64,000 nt of DNA from contig NC_015125.1 of NCBI RefSeq assembly GCF_000202635.1, positions 1,674,001 through 1,738,000 of the forward strand. The letters run 5' to 3'. Source of the stretch: Microbacterium testaceum StLB037. Lineage in GTDB: Bacteria; Actinomycetota; Actinomycetes; Actinomycetales; Microbacteriaceae. Of the stretch, positions 42,442-50,956 are shown in pieces. Position 1 is the stretch's first letter. Each line of letters begins with the position of its first letter. The notes beneath the pieces are model-generated. The model saw nothing but the letters and a program-made list of their open reading frames with translations. It searched no databases and had not been told where the DNA came from. Position numbers and translations under genes: made by a program.

Positions 42442-43313
42442 GCGGCGGCATCCTCACCTCCGCGGAGCTGCGTCGCCCGGGCACGCGACGGATGCTGCTC
42501 CTGGTACACACGTGCGTGCTCGCGAGTCTGGTGGTGGCCGGGCTCGGGCCGCTGCTCTGGTTGTTCGCCGCCTCCCTGGGGCAGACCGACGACGTGCTGA
42601 GCGACCCGCTCGGCGTGTTCGGTCACATGACCCAGTGGCAGCACTACGTCGAGGCCTTCCGCGGTGTCGACACCGCGCGCCTCTTGGGGAACACCCTCGC
42701 GATGGCGGCCGGGTCGGCGGTGGTGACCGTGGTCGTGGCGATCAGCGCGGGCTACGTCATCGCGATCCTGCGACCTCGATGGGCGCCGCTGCTGTCGGGC
42801 GGCATCCTCGCCACGATCTTCCTCCCCGCGATCGTGTCGTTCGTTCCCCTGTACCTCACGGTGATCGACCTCTTCGGCACCGGCATCTCGCTGCAGAACA
42901 GCTTCTGGGGGGTGTGGCTGCCCGCGGGCGCGAACGCGTTCGCCGTCCTGCTGGTGACCGGGTACCTGCGCAGCATTCCGCGGGAGCTCATCGAAGCGGC
43001 CGAGATCGACGGAGCGGGTCCCCTGCGGATCCTCTGGAGTGTCGTGCTGCCGCTGGCCCGTCCCATCCTCGGGGTGGTCGCTCTGCTCGCGGCGATCGGA
43101 GCGTGGAAGGACTACCTCTGGCCCTCCCTCGTGCTCACCGATCCGAAGCTGCGGCCCATCTCCGTCGCTCTCCCGCAGCTGGAGCGCACGAACGACCTCA
43201 CCACCTTCTTCGCGATCCTCGTCGTCTCGGCGCTGATCCCCATCGCACTGTTCCTGGTCTTCCAGCGGCCGCTGCTCGCCAGCGCCGGTCTCTCCGCGGG
43301 CATGAAGGACTGA
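42438..43313 (+). CDS. ABC sugar importer permease (MalG-like, mannoside system)
   Basis: A 291-residue permease pairing with the preceding one. The first helix is LVHTCVLASLVVAGLGPLLW and the EAA loop is LIEAAEIDGAGPLRILWSVV. The C-terminus FQRPLLASAGLSAGMKD is typical of the class. GCAGGA precedes the overlapping GTG start at 42438. As in the first operon, no ATPase is encoded, so a shared ATPase elsewhere is implied. Confidence 0.93.
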   Translation: MSGGILTSAELRRPGTRRMLLLVHTCVLASLVVAGLGPLLWLFAASLGQTDDVLSDPLGVFGHMTQWQHYVEAFRGVDTARLLGNTLAMAAGSAVVTVVVAISAGYVIAILRPRWAPLLSGGILATIFLPAIVSFVPLYLTVIDLFGTGISLQNSFWGVWLPAGANAFAVLLVTGYLRSIPRELIEAAEIDGAGPLRILWSVVLPLARPILGVVALLAAIGAWKDYLWPSLVLTDPKLRPISVALPQLERTNDLTTFFAILVVSALIPIALFLVFQRPLLASAGLSAGMKD

Positions 43314-43427
43314 AACCCGCCGCCGCACGCACCACACCCCCCCCAGACCCCCGCACCCGCCACGGACTCCCGCCGAGGCGACGATCGGCGCGCAACGACG
43401 CGCGCGGAAAAGAGAGGAGATCGGTCC

Positions 43428-45515
43428 ATGACCGAACAATCGATCCCGCGGCCGGCCGGCCGCACGCCCCGGCGGCACCGCGCCCTCGCGGCGGCGCTCG
43501 CCGTGGCGCTCATCACCGCGGGCGGAGTGCTGGCCGCGCAGCCCGCGAACGCCGCGGCCACCACCTATTACATCGACAGCGTGAACGGCAGCGACTCCGC
43601 CACCGGCACGAGCGCCACCCAGGCGTGGAAGACGCTGGCGCCGGCGAACTCCCGCACGTTCGCGGCGGGTGACAGCATCCTGCTCGCGCGCGGCGGATCG
43701 TGGACGGGGCAGCTCGCCCCGCAGGGATCGGGGACGGCGGCCGCGCCCATCACCATCTCGGCGTACGGCTCCGGGGCGCGTCCTCATCTCAGCGGCGCCA
43801 CCCTCGCCGGCGGAGGCACGGTGCAGCTGCAGAACCAGAGCTGGTGGACCATCCAGAACCTCGACGTGTCGAACAACTCCGGCGCCGACAACTTCGGCGA
43901 CCCCACCGCGGGCACGCCGCGATCCGGCATCCTGGTCCGCAACACCGTCTCGAACACCCTCCAGCGGGGCATCGTCATTCGAGACAACGTCGTCAGCGAC
44001 GTCAACGGATGCTTCAACTGCGCCGGCCTGGACGCGCACGACAACGGCGGCATCGTCGTCGACACCACCCAGCTCGGCGCGAACTTCGACGGCGTTCTCA
44101 TCGAGAACAACACCGTGCACGACGTCGGTCGCACCGGGATCGTCGTGTGGGATGCCAGCTACTTCACCACCGACATGACGGTGCCCGTGCAGTCGGCGCT
44201 CACCTCGAACGTACGGATCCGCGGCAACACGGTGGTGGACACCGACAGCGACGGCATCCTCGCGTTCGGCACCGACGGCGCGGTGATGGAGTACAACGTC
44301 GTGCGCGGCGCCGGTCAGCGGACGATCGTGCCCACGGACGACAACGAGAAGTGGGTGATGCCCGCGTCGGCGGGACTGTGGCCCACCCGCGGCATGAACA
44401 CGCTCGTGCAGTTCAACGAGGTGTCGGGCACGCCGACCCACACGACCGATGGTCAGGGCTTCGACGTCGACATGGGCAGCAAGAACACGCGCGTGCAGTA
44501 CAACTACTCGCACGACAACGAGGGCGGCTTCATCCTCCTCATGGGCGGGTTCTCCAGCGATGTCGTCGTGCGCGACAACCTGTCGGTCAACGACGGCTGG
44601 GGTGGCGAGAAGGGGATCTTCACGTTCTCGTGGGGTGTTCCGGGCCCGGTGAAGATCTTCAACAACACCGTCTACATCCCGTCCGGATCGCCCGCCAAGC
44701 CGATCTACTGCGACGGAGACGCCGGGGCCTGCGCGCCGTCCACCCCCGGACAGTGGTCGTTCGTGAACAACATCATCGACAACCACGGCACGGGCGAGTA
44801 CAGCTACCCGGGCATGGGCACGAACGCCACGTTCGCGTCGAACGTGTTCTCGGGCAATCACCCCGCCAGCGAACCCGCGGATGCCACGAAGATCACCGCT
44901 GCGCCCCAGTTCGTGGCCGCGGGGACCACCGGCAACGGCTTCGCCGTCGCCGACGCGTACAAGCTCACCAGCTCGTCGCCGGCGATCTCGAACGGTCAGG
45001 TGGTGAGTCCGAACGGTCTGCGCGACTTCTTCGGCAACGCCCTCTCGACCACCGCGGCGCCGTCGCGCGGCTTCCACGAGGCGGCACCTCCCGCCGTCGC
45101 GCCCGCGCTGGTCGACCCCGCGAACGACTGGAGCATCAGCACCGCGCGGTCGGCGAACATCATGCGCGACACGACCGCGCCGGCGTCCAACATGGCGGGG
45201 GACACCTCGCGCATCAAGCGCAGCGACGACCAGCCGGGCTGGGTGCGCTGGGACGCGGCACCCGGCAAGACGGTGACGCTCTCGACGTACTACTTCAACC
45301 AGCAGCCGAGCGCGTTCACGATCGTCGCCCTCGACGGGTCGGGCAACGCCACGACGGTGCCGTTCACCTCGACGGCGGCGACGCCGACCACGAACAACTG
45401 GGTGAAGCGCACGCTCACGAGCTCGGCTCTGCCCGCGGGTACGCGGGCGGTCGAGGTGCGGTTCGGTCTCGTGTCGTCGTGGGGTGTGCAGATCGGCGAC
45501 ATCACGATCGGCTGA
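43428..45515 (+). CDS. Secreted right-handed beta-helix protein, probable polysaccharide-acting
   Basis: A 695-residue secreted protein. The signal peptide has a long basic start (RPAGRTPRRHR), a hydrophobic core and AQPANAA before the cut near residue 44. Residues about 50-520 are a parallel beta-helix: a start TTYYIDSVNGSDSATGTSAT, then many short coils such as GIVIRDNVVSDVNG, GVLIENNTVHDVGRTGIVVW and NVRIRGNTVVDTDSDGILAF. The last 130 residues form a beta-sandwich resembling a carbohydrate-binding module. Beta-helix proteins are commonly lyases, esterases or epimerases on glycans. AGAGGAG lies 9 bases ahead of the ATG. It follows the mannoside permease by 114 bases and probably belongs to that regulon; its exact activity is unknown. 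Confidence 0.82.
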   Translation: MTEQSIPRPAGRTPRRHRALAAALAVALITAGGVLAAQPANAAATTYYIDSVNGSDSATGTSATQAWKTLAPANSRTFAAGDSILLARGGSWTGQLAPQGSGTAAAPITISAYGSGARPHLSGATLAGGGTVQLQNQSWWTIQNLDVSNNSGADNFGDPTAGTPRSGILVRNTVSNTLQRGIVIRDNVVSDVNGCFNCAGLDAHDNGGIVVDTTQLGANFDGVLIENNTVHDVGRTGIVVWDASYFTTDMTVPVQSALTSNVRIRGNTVVDTDSDGILAFGTDGAVMEYNVVRGAGQRTIVPTDDNEKWVMPASAGLWPTRGMNTLVQFNEVSGTPTHTTDGQGFDVDMGSKNTRVQYNYSHDNEGGFILLMGGFSSDVVVRDNLSVNDGWGGEKGIFTFSWGVPGPVKIFNNTVYIPSGSPAKPIYCDGDAGACAPSTPGQWSFVNNIIDNHGTGEYSYPGMGTNATFASNVFSGNHPASEPADATKITAAPQFVAAGTTGNGFAVADAYKLTSSSPAISNGQVVSPNGLRDFFGNALSTTAAPSRGFHEAAPPAVAPALVDPANDWSISTARSANIMRDTTAPASNMAGDTSRIKRSDDQPGWVRWDAAPGKTVTLSTYYFNQQPSAFTIVALDGSGNATTVPFTSTAATPTTNNWVKRTLTSSALPAGTRAVEVRFGLVSSWGVQIGDITIG

Positions 45516-45532
45516 GCGACGTGGCCGCGCGT

Positions 45533-45599
45533 CGCGGCTCCGGGCGCGCGGCTCCGGGGGCGCGGTTCCGGGCGCGCGGCTCCGGGGGCGCGGCTCCGG
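45533..45599. repeat. 14-bp tandem repeat, about five copies
   Basis: The unit CGCGGCTCCGGGSG occurs in tandem at 45533, 45547, 45561, 45575 and 45589 (last copy 11 bases), alternating CG and GG at its end; the third copy has TTCC for CTCC. It lies between the beta-helix gene and the hairpin repeat that begins at 45600. Confidence 0.88.
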
Positions 45600-45684
45600 C
45601 GTGACCGAGGGAGGGCCAGGGAGGAGGGGAGGAGGGATGCCGAGATCTCGCCCTCCCTCCGTCCTTGCCCCTCCGCTCGTCACG
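45600..45684. repeat. G-rich/C-rich hairpin repeat, copy 3
   Basis: An 85-bp imperfect palindrome starting CGTGACCGAGGGAGGGCCAG and ending CCCCTCCGCTCGTCACG, with GGATGCC near the centre. Ends and spacing match copy 2 at 26760. It directly follows the 14-bp tandem repeats in a 291-base gap; the remaining 120 bases before the next gene hold no recognised element. Confidence 0.8.
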
Positions 45685-45806
45685 CACGACTGCGCGATAC
45701 GCCCCCGGTTCTCGACGAACGTCTGATGCTCGCGCCCGCCCCGCGGGGTTGAGTGGTCGAGCCACGTTCGTGGCGCACTCGTCGAGACAAGGAAGCGGGC
45801 AACGTC

Positions 45807-46643
45807 ATGGCATTCGTGACCACCGAAGATGGCGCAGAGATCTACTACAAGGACTGGGGCGACCCCGAGGCGCAGCCGATCGTGTTCCACCACGGCTGGC
45901 CCCTGTCGTCCGACGACTGGGATGCGCAGATGCTCTACTTCCTCGGCAAGGGCTTCCGCGTGATCGCGAGCGACCGACGCGGCCACGGGCGCTCGTCGCA
46001 GATCGGCACCGGCCACGACATGGACCACTACGCCAGCGACGTCAGCGCCGTGGTCGAGCACCTCGACCTGCGCAACGCCGTGCACATCGGCCACTCCACC
46101 GGCGGCGGTCAGGTCGCCCGGTACGTCGCGAAGCACGGCGAGCCCCAGGGCCGCGTCGCCAAGGCGGTCCTGGTCGCGGCCGTCCCTCCGCTCATGCTGC
46201 AGCGCGACGACAACCCCGAAGGCACCCCGCTGTCGGTGTTCGATGGGTTCCGCGAGGCGCTCGCGGCCAACCGTGCCGAGTTCTTCGAGGCCGTGGCATC
46301 CGGACCCTTCTATGGGTTCAACCGCGAGGGCGTCACTCCGTCGCAGCCCGTCATCGACAACTGGTGGCGCCAGGGCATGACCGGCAGCGCGGTCGCGCAC
46401 TACGAGGGCATCAAGGCGTTCTCCGAGACCGACCAGGAAGCCGACCTCAAAGCCATCACGGTGCCCGTGCTCGTGCTGCAGGGCGACGACGATCAGGTCG
46501 TGCCGTACAAGGCCGCGGCGGTCCGTCAGCACGAGATGCTCGCGAACTCGACGCTCAAGATCTACGAGGGCTACCCGCACGGCATGCTCACCACGCACGC
46601 CGACGTGATCAACCCCGACATCCTCGCGTTCATCCAGTCGTGA
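45807..46643 (+). CDS. Alpha/beta hydrolase (non-heme chloroperoxidase-like)
   Basis: A 278-residue alpha/beta hydrolase of the cofactor-free chloroperoxidase/esterase group. The nucleophile elbow is GHSTGG (in VHIGHSTGGGQVAR). The oxyanion segment is HHGWPLSSDDWDAQ, the catalytic Asp is in QGDDDQVV and the His in GYPHGML. Other features typical of the group are DRRGHGRSSQ and HYASDVSAVVEHL. AAGGAAG lies about 11 bases ahead of ATG 45807. There is no signal peptide. Natural substrates of such enzymes are esters; halogenation is a side activity. The gene ends at a clear terminator (46656). Confidence 0.9.
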   Translation: MAFVTTEDGAEIYYKDWGDPEAQPIVFHHGWPLSSDDWDAQMLYFLGKGFRVIASDRRGHGRSSQIGTGHDMDHYASDVSAVVEHLDLRNAVHIGHSTGGGQVARYVAKHGEPQGRVAKAVLVAAVPPLMLQRDDNPEGTPLSVFDGFREALAANRAEFFEAVASGPFYGFNREGVTPSQPVIDNWWRQGMTGSAVAHYEGIKAFSETDQEADLKAITVPVLVLQGDDDQVVPYKAAAVRQHEMLANSTLKIYEGYPHGMLTTHADVINPDILAFIQS

Positions 46644-46655
46644 ATCCCTGACGAG

Positions 46656-46685
46656 AGGCGCATTCCGGGCAGCCGGGGTGCGCCT
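46656..46685 (+). terminator. Intrinsic terminator after the hydrolase gene
   Basis: AGGCGCA and TGCGCCT form a 7-bp stem around a loop that itself pairs (CCGGG/CCGGGG region), followed by TTTC, 13 bases after the hydrolase stop. Confidence 0.75.
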
Positions 46686-46793
46686 TTCGCGTGCCGTGGG
46701 AGCGGTACCGTGTGTGCGAGAGGGCCACGCTCCCGCGTGTGCCGCCGACTTATGTTGTGAGCACCCCCACCGGACCGCACGCGAGGAGTCGGG

Positions 46794-47831
46794 ATGCATC
46801 CGCCGCAGATCGTGGAACAGCTGTCGACGATGCTCGGTCGTCGGGTACGCCTGCGTGAGACGGCGCACCCCGCGATCGCCGACCGCGAGAGCGTGTGCGT
46901 CGACGTCCCGTTCGGGCGGGGGGCGGCGTACCTGCGCATCGTCGGCGCGACGCAGAGCGAGCTCGGTCCGTTCGAGTGGGCGGTGATCGACGCGGCGGCG
47001 TACCTTCTCGACCTCGGGGCGGGCCTGGCCGCCTCGCGCGACACCGTCCTCGACGGACTGATGGATGCCGACCCCCGGATCCGACGCGAAGCCCTCGGCG
47101 AGGTGCGCGCCCGGCGGTGGATCGACGGTCGGGTCGATGACCTCGACGTGCTCGTGGTCCGGCTCGAACCGGCGCGTGAGCTGGCGATCACCGCGTTCGG
47201 CCGGCATCTCGCCCTCACGCTGCACGGGGCGGTCCACTTCGTCGGCCTCCGCGAGGGATCGGCCGTCTTCCTCGCCGCTCCGGTGCGCGACATCGACGAC
47301 CTGACGGATGCCGTCTCCCGCGAGGCCGCAGTCCACGGACTCGTCCCGCGGGGCCTCGGGACGGCGGTGTGTGCGGCGAGCGAGACCGATGTCGACGGTG
47401 CCGTCGAGCGCGCGATCGCCTCGGCGCGCCTGCGGGCGACCCTGCCCGACCAGGTCGTGTCGGTGCGGGCGGAGGACCTCGGCGGGTGGGCGCTCCTGCA
47501 CACGGTGCCGCGCTCGCGCGCTCTCCTCAGCCAGGCGTGCCCGGCCGCCTTCGACCTTCTCGCCCTGGACGATCCGACGCCCCGCGAGACCGTCGAGGCC
47601 TACTTGGATGCCGCCGGGCGCGTGCCCGTGGCCTGCGAACGCCTGCACATCCACCGCGCGACGCTGTACTACCGGCTCGAGCACCTGCCCGATTCGGTGC
47701 GCGCAGCTCTCGCCGACGGTCTGCAGAGGACCACCCTGCACCTGGCGCTGAAGCTCCTGCGGCTCTGGGAGGAGGAGGCGGCCGAGGCATCGATGGTGCC
47801 GCTGCGCGAGGAGGGGCTGCTGCGGGCCTGA
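46794..47831 (+). CDS. PucR-like transcriptional regulator
   Basis: A 345-residue regulator of the PucR/CdaR type. The first 250 residues form GGDEF-like or PAS-like sensory folds (ESVCVDVPFGRGAAYLRIVG, and FVGLREGSAVFLAA). The C-terminal helix-turn-helix (HTH_30) is RETVEAYLDAAGRVPVACER followed by LHIHRATLYYRLEHL, which is the most diagnostic part. Such regulators respond to purine, sugar-acid or aromatic metabolites. The ATG at 46794 follows CGAGGAGTCGGG. A role in control of the neighbouring hydrolase or reductase genes is possible but not shown. Confidence 0.85.
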   Translation: MHPPQIVEQLSTMLGRRVRLRETAHPAIADRESVCVDVPFGRGAAYLRIVGATQSELGPFEWAVIDAAAYLLDLGAGLAASRDTVLDGLMDADPRIRREALGEVRARRWIDGRVDDLDVLVVRLEPARELAITAFGRHLALTLHGAVHFVGLREGSAVFLAAPVRDIDDLTDAVSREAAVHGLVPRGLGTAVCAASETDVDGAVERAIASARLRATLPDQVVSVRAEDLGGWALLHTVPRSRALLSQACPAAFDLLALDDPTPRETVEAYLDAAGRVPVACERLHIHRATLYYRLEHLPDSVRAALADGLQRTTLHLALKLLRLWEEEAAEASMVPLREEGLLRA

Positions 47832-47859
47832 CGGAGCGGGGCACTATCCCGCGGGAGCA

Positions 47860-47945
47860 CGTGCCGGGGGGAGGGCCGGGGGTGGGTGGAGGAGCGTGCC
47901 GCGGCATCCGTCCTCCGTCCGCCCCTCACCCTCCGCTCAGCACCG
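47860..47945. repeat. G-rich/C-rich hairpin repeat, copy 4
   Basis: An 86-bp imperfect palindrome starting CGTGCCGGGGGGAGGGCCGG and ending CCCTCCGCTCAGCACCG, with GGCATCC near the centre. It lies in the 130-base gap between two convergent genes and could act as a two-way terminator. Confidence 0.78.
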
Positions 47946-47963
47946 CTGGCGCGTCGCTCGGGG

Positions 47964-48686
47964 TCACGCCCCGCCGAAACGCTCCGTCCGCACCCGGAGC
48001 GGCGGGTGGCCCGCGGCGACGACCGCGTCGGCGGTGGACTCGACGAACGCGGTCGGCCCGCAGATGTAGATGAGGGGCCGCTCGGACGGCGGGATCGTCA
48101 GGCGCTCGAGCTCGGCCAGCGAGACGCGGCCCGCGGCCCTCGGCGATCCGGGCGGGGCGAGGCGCGTGTGGATCCATTCGGTCGGGATGCCGCGCGCCCG
48201 AAGCTCTTCGATCTCGTCGGCGTACAAGGCATCCGGGGCCGAGCGCACCGAGTACAGCAGCCGGAAGGGCTGGGCCGTGCCCGCGGCCGCGCGCGCCCGG
48301 GCGATCGAGAGGAGGGGGACGATGCCGGAGCCGCCCGCGATGAGCTGCACGGGGGAGGGGTCGTCCTCGCGCCAGACGAAGTACTGGCCCAGCGGGCCCT
48401 TCACCTCGAGGAAATCCCCGGGGCGCACCTCCTCGACGAGGTAGGGCGAGACCTCGCCGTCCTCGACCTCGTCGACGGCGAGCTCGACGCGCTCGCCGGG
48501 GCCGAAGCTCGCGATCGAGTAGGAGCGCTCGGCCCGGTAGCCGTCCTCGGCGGTGAGGCGGATGTCGAGGTGCTGACCGGGAAGGCTCCCGGTCCAACCC
48601 GGAACGTCGAGCACGAGCGAGCGGGCGTGCGCGGTGAGAGGGGTCACCGTCTCGACGTGCGCCGGCAGCCAGGGCGTCGCGGTCAC
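47964..48686 (-). CDS. FAD-dependent ferredoxin reductase-type oxidoreductase
   Basis: A 240-residue reductase of the ferredoxin-NADP reductase superfamily. The FAD domain has the motif AERSYSIASFG (RxYS), and the NAD(P) domain has LIAGGSGIVPLLSIARA and IYICGPTAFVESTADAVV. No iron-sulfur domain is attached. The GTG start at 48686 overlaps the stop of the molybdopterin enzyme gene (GTGA). The pair forms one operon, so this protein most likely passes electrons to or from the molybdopterin enzyme. Confidence 0.9.
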   Translation of the reverse strand: MTATPWLPAHVETVTPLTAHARSLVLDVPGWTGSLPGQHLDIRLTAEDGYRAERSYSIASFGPGERVELAVDEVEDGEVSPYLVEEVRPGDFLEVKGPLGQYFVWREDDPSPVQLIAGGSGIVPLLSIARARAAAGTAQPFRLLYSVRSAPDALYADEIEELRARGIPTEWIHTRLAPPGSPRAAGRVSLAELERLTIPPSERPLIYICGPTAFVESTADAVVAAGHPPLRVRTERFGGA

Positions 48687-49276
48687 CAGTACCGCTCTTC
48701 GCGCCACGGGTCGCCGTGCATGTTGTAGCCGTTCTGCTCCCAGAAGCCGGGCTCGTCGCGCGACTGCAGGACCAGACCGCGCACCCACTTCGCGCTCTTC
48801 CAGAAGTAGAGGTGCGGGACGAGCAGTCGCGCCGGTCCTCCGTGCTCAGGTGCGAGCGGCTCGCCGTCGAACTCGAAGACGACCCATGCCTTGCCGCCCA
48901 TCAGGTCCTTCACGGGCACGTTCGTCGAGTAGCCGCCGTACGAGTGCGCCATCACCGAGGGGGCCGCGCTGTCGATGTCGGCGAGGAGGGTGTCGACCGA
49001 GACCCCGCGCCACGAGGTGCCGAACTTCGACCACCGCGTCACGCAGTGGATGTCGGTGTGCACGTCTTCGATCGGCAGCGCGTGGATCTCGTCCCACGTC
49101 CACGTCGTCGTCGCTCCCGTCTCGGTGCGGATCGCGAACTGCCAGTCTTCTATCCGGATGCGAGGAGTCGGGCCCGCCGAGAGCACGGGGAAGTCGTCGG
49201 TGAGGTACTGCCCCGGGGGAAGTTGCGGGTCGGAGGCGCGTCGACGCGCCCCGAAACCCCTGCTGAACTCGGCCAT
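48683..49276 (-). CDS. Sulfite oxidase-like molybdopterin-dependent oxidoreductase
   Basis: A 197-residue molybdenum enzyme of the sulfite oxidase fold, small YedY/MsrP-like form. The Mo-ligand cysteine is in DIHCVTRWSKFG, and other family marks are IRIEDWQFAIRT, TTTWTWDEIHALP, HSYGGYSTNVPVKDLMGGKA and PHLYFWKSAKWVRGL. There is no twin-arginine signal, so it works in the cytoplasm, unlike periplasmic MsrP. GAGGAGG lies 6 bases ahead of the ATG. It is encoded with a FAD reductase that probably serves as its electron partner. The substrate is unknown; sulfoxides or sulfite are candidates. Confidence 0.9.
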   Translation of the reverse strand: MAEFSRGFGARRRASDPQLPPGQYLTDDFPVLSAGPTPRIRIEDWQFAIRTETGATTTWTWDEIHALPIEDVHTDIHCVTRWSKFGTSWRGVSVDTLLADIDSAAPSVMAHSYGGYSTNVPVKDLMGGKAWVVFEFDGEPLAPEHGGPARLLVPHLYFWKSAKWVRGLVLQSRDEPGFWEQNGYNMHGDPWREERYW

Positions 49277-49341
49277 GACGCCTCCTCGCCCCGACCCTAC
49301 TCGCGGCGTCCGACACCCGGCTTCGACAAATGACGCACGCC

Positions 49342-49941
49342 TCAGGCGCTCTCCCAGACCGACGCGCGCGCCGAGTACGCCGCGAGAGCGGTGAGCCGCT
49401 CGCGCGGGACGCGGAGGCGACTCAGCTGGATGAGTCCCTGGGATGCCAGGACCGTGCGGTCCGCGTGGGCGCGGGCGTCGGCGGCATCCAGGACGACATC
49501 CTGCTCCGCGGCCGTGCGGAGGAACTTCTCGGCCAGGACCGCCTCCATCCGCTCGGTCGTCGCCGTGGAGATCTCGAGCACCTCGGGGAAGCGGTCGCCG
49601 AGCTCGACGATGGTGTTGAGCAGGAGGCATCCGCGTCGATCCGTCGACGATCCGCACTCGTCGACGACGCGCTCGAGGAACTGCGCGGCCGCGACCGCCA
49701 GGTCGGCACTCGGCTCAGCCGTCGCCTCGGCGACGAACGACACGCGTCCCTCGCAGTACCGGCGGAAGACGCAGAGGAACAGCCCGAGCTTGCTCGCGTA
49801 TGCGGCGTACAGGCTGCTGGTGCCGACTCCGGATGCCGCGGCCACGTCTTCCATCGAGGTGCGGTCGTATCCGCGCGACCAGAACAGCTCCTGCGCGGCA
49901 TCCAGGAGCTGATCTTCGTCGTATCGCCGGGGTCGACCCAC
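49342..49941 (-). CDS. TetR-family repressor
   Basis: A 199-residue TetR/AcrR regulator. The DNA-binding domain is GRPRRYDEDQLLDAAQELFW followed by MEDVAAASGVGTSSLYAAYA. The ligand-binding C-terminal region has a Cys-rich stretch (DECGSSTDRRGCLLLNTIVE) similar to regulators of the ComR/LfrR-like group. It is transcribed divergently from an XRE-type regulator across 144 bases and lies ahead of the molybdopterin-reductase operon, either of which could be its target. Confidence 0.9.
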   Translation of the reverse strand: MGRPRRYDEDQLLDAAQELFWSRGYDRTSMEDVAAASGVGTSSLYAAYASKLGLFLCVFRRYCEGRVSFVAEATAEPSADLAVAAAQFLERVVDECGSSTDRRGCLLLNTIVELGDRFPEVLEISTATTERMEAVLAEKFLRTAAEQDVVLDAADARAHADRTVLASQGLIQLSRLRVPRERLTALAAYSARASVWESA

Positions 49942-50085
49942 GCCGACACGGTACCCGGTCGACCCCCGGGCGCTTCAACGGGCACGTCCGGTTCTCGAGC
50001 AATCGTGTCCGTTTGCGTCGTACGTCCGCCCGGGTCCGGCCGCAGAATTGGAGCGACCGTTCCATTACTCGCGTGGAGGATGCGC

Positions 50086-50916
50086 GTGACGACCTCGAGT
50101 GGCCCGCTGGCCGAGTTCCTGCGCGACCGACGCGAGTCGCTCACGCCCGCGCAGGTCGGGCTGTCGGACTCGTCCCGGCGCCGTGTCCGGGGCCTCCGTC
50201 GCGCCGAGGTCGCCGAGCTCGCCGGCATCAGCGCCGACTACTACCTGCGCATCGAGCAGGGCCGGGGGCACCGCCCCTCGGCCGAGGTGCTGTCGGCGCT
50301 GAGCCGCGCGCTGCTGCTCGACGTCTACGGCGACGAGCACCTGCACCGCGTCGCCAATCTGTCGGCGGGGCACGAGGCTCCGGCGGTCAGCGACGAGGTC
50401 CCCGCGGGCATCCGCGAGCTGCTCGACCTGCATCCAGACACGCCCGCGTACCTCTCGAACGGGACGCTCGACGTGATCGGGGTCAACGAGCCCGGCCGCC
50501 TGCTCGCGCCGGGGGGCCTGCGGCCGGGGCTCAACCTCGTCCTGTCGGTGTTCGAGCACTACCCCGACCCGCACTCGGAGTCGCACTGGCGGCGGACCGC
50601 GAGCAATCTCGTCGCGTCGCTGCGCTATCACGCGGACCCGCGCAGTCCGCGGCTGCGGCTGATCGTCGACACGCTGAGCGCCACGGACCCCCGCTTCGTG
50701 GAGCTCTGGCAGCAGTGCGAGGTGCGCCCGCACACGAGCTCGTGGCCGCTCGTGCACATCGAGTCCCACGGGTGGGTCGCGCTGCGCAGCGAGACGTTGG
50801 CGATCCCGGCATCCCGAGGCTGCACCCTGACGCAGTTCTTCGCCGAGCCGAACACCCCCGGGGTCGCGGCGCTGCGCGATCTCGTGCGGCGGGCGTACGG
50901 ACGGGCGGATGCCTAG
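50086..50916 (+). CDS. XRE-family regulator with MmyB-like ligand-binding domain
   Basis: A 276-residue regulator. The helix-turn-helix (LRRAEVAELAGISADYYLRI, then EQGRGHRPSAEVLSALSRAL) is at about 40-85. The remaining 190 residues form the MmyB-like ligand-binding domain (LDVIGVNEPGRLLAPGG, NLVLSVFEHYPD and HIESHGWVALRSETLAIPAS), which is thought to bind fatty acids or similar ligands. GTG 50086 is chosen since GTGGAGG lies at ideal distance; an ATG at 50080 would overlap that ribosome site. It is divergent from the TetR gene; in this family the regulated gene is usually an adjacent reductase or dehydrogenase. Confidence 0.88.
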   Translation: MTTSSGPLAEFLRDRRESLTPAQVGLSDSSRRRVRGLRRAEVAELAGISADYYLRIEQGRGHRPSAEVLSALSRALLLDVYGDEHLHRVANLSAGHEAPAVSDEVPAGIRELLDLHPDTPAYLSNGTLDVIGVNEPGRLLAPGGLRPGLNLVLSVFEHYPDPHSESHWRRTASNLVASLRYHADPRSPRLRLIVDTLSATDPRFVELWQQCEVRPHTSSWPLVHIESHGWVALRSETLAIPASRGCTLTQFFAEPNTPGVAALRDLVRRAYGRADA

Positions 50917-50920
50917 AGAA

Positions 50921-50956
50921 TGGTCAGCGCTCGCTGTATAGTCAGCATGTGCTGAC
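50921..50956. promoter_or_regulatory. CmtR operator and leaderless-type promoter
   Basis: GTCAGCA-TG-TGCTGAC (50941-50956) is a perfect 7-bp inverted repeat centred on the GTG start at 50949; a further TGGTCAGC half-site lies at 50921. TATAGT (50937-50942) is a good -10 box 6 bases ahead of the start codon, so the message probably begins at or next to the GTG without a leader. The repressor could therefore bind over its own start. Confidence 0.72.

Noticed and set aside
42408..47741. A very long open frame on the minus strand (about 1777 codons)
   Set aside because: It is antisense to two permeases, the beta-helix gene, the hydrolase and the PucR-like gene, is rich in Arg, Gly and His, and has no recognisable domain. 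High-GC coding DNA often leaves such open antisense frames.
50080..50085. ATG 50080 as the start of the XRE regulator
   Set aside because: It abuts the GGAGG ribosome site, leaving no spacing; GTG 50086 is correctly spaced.
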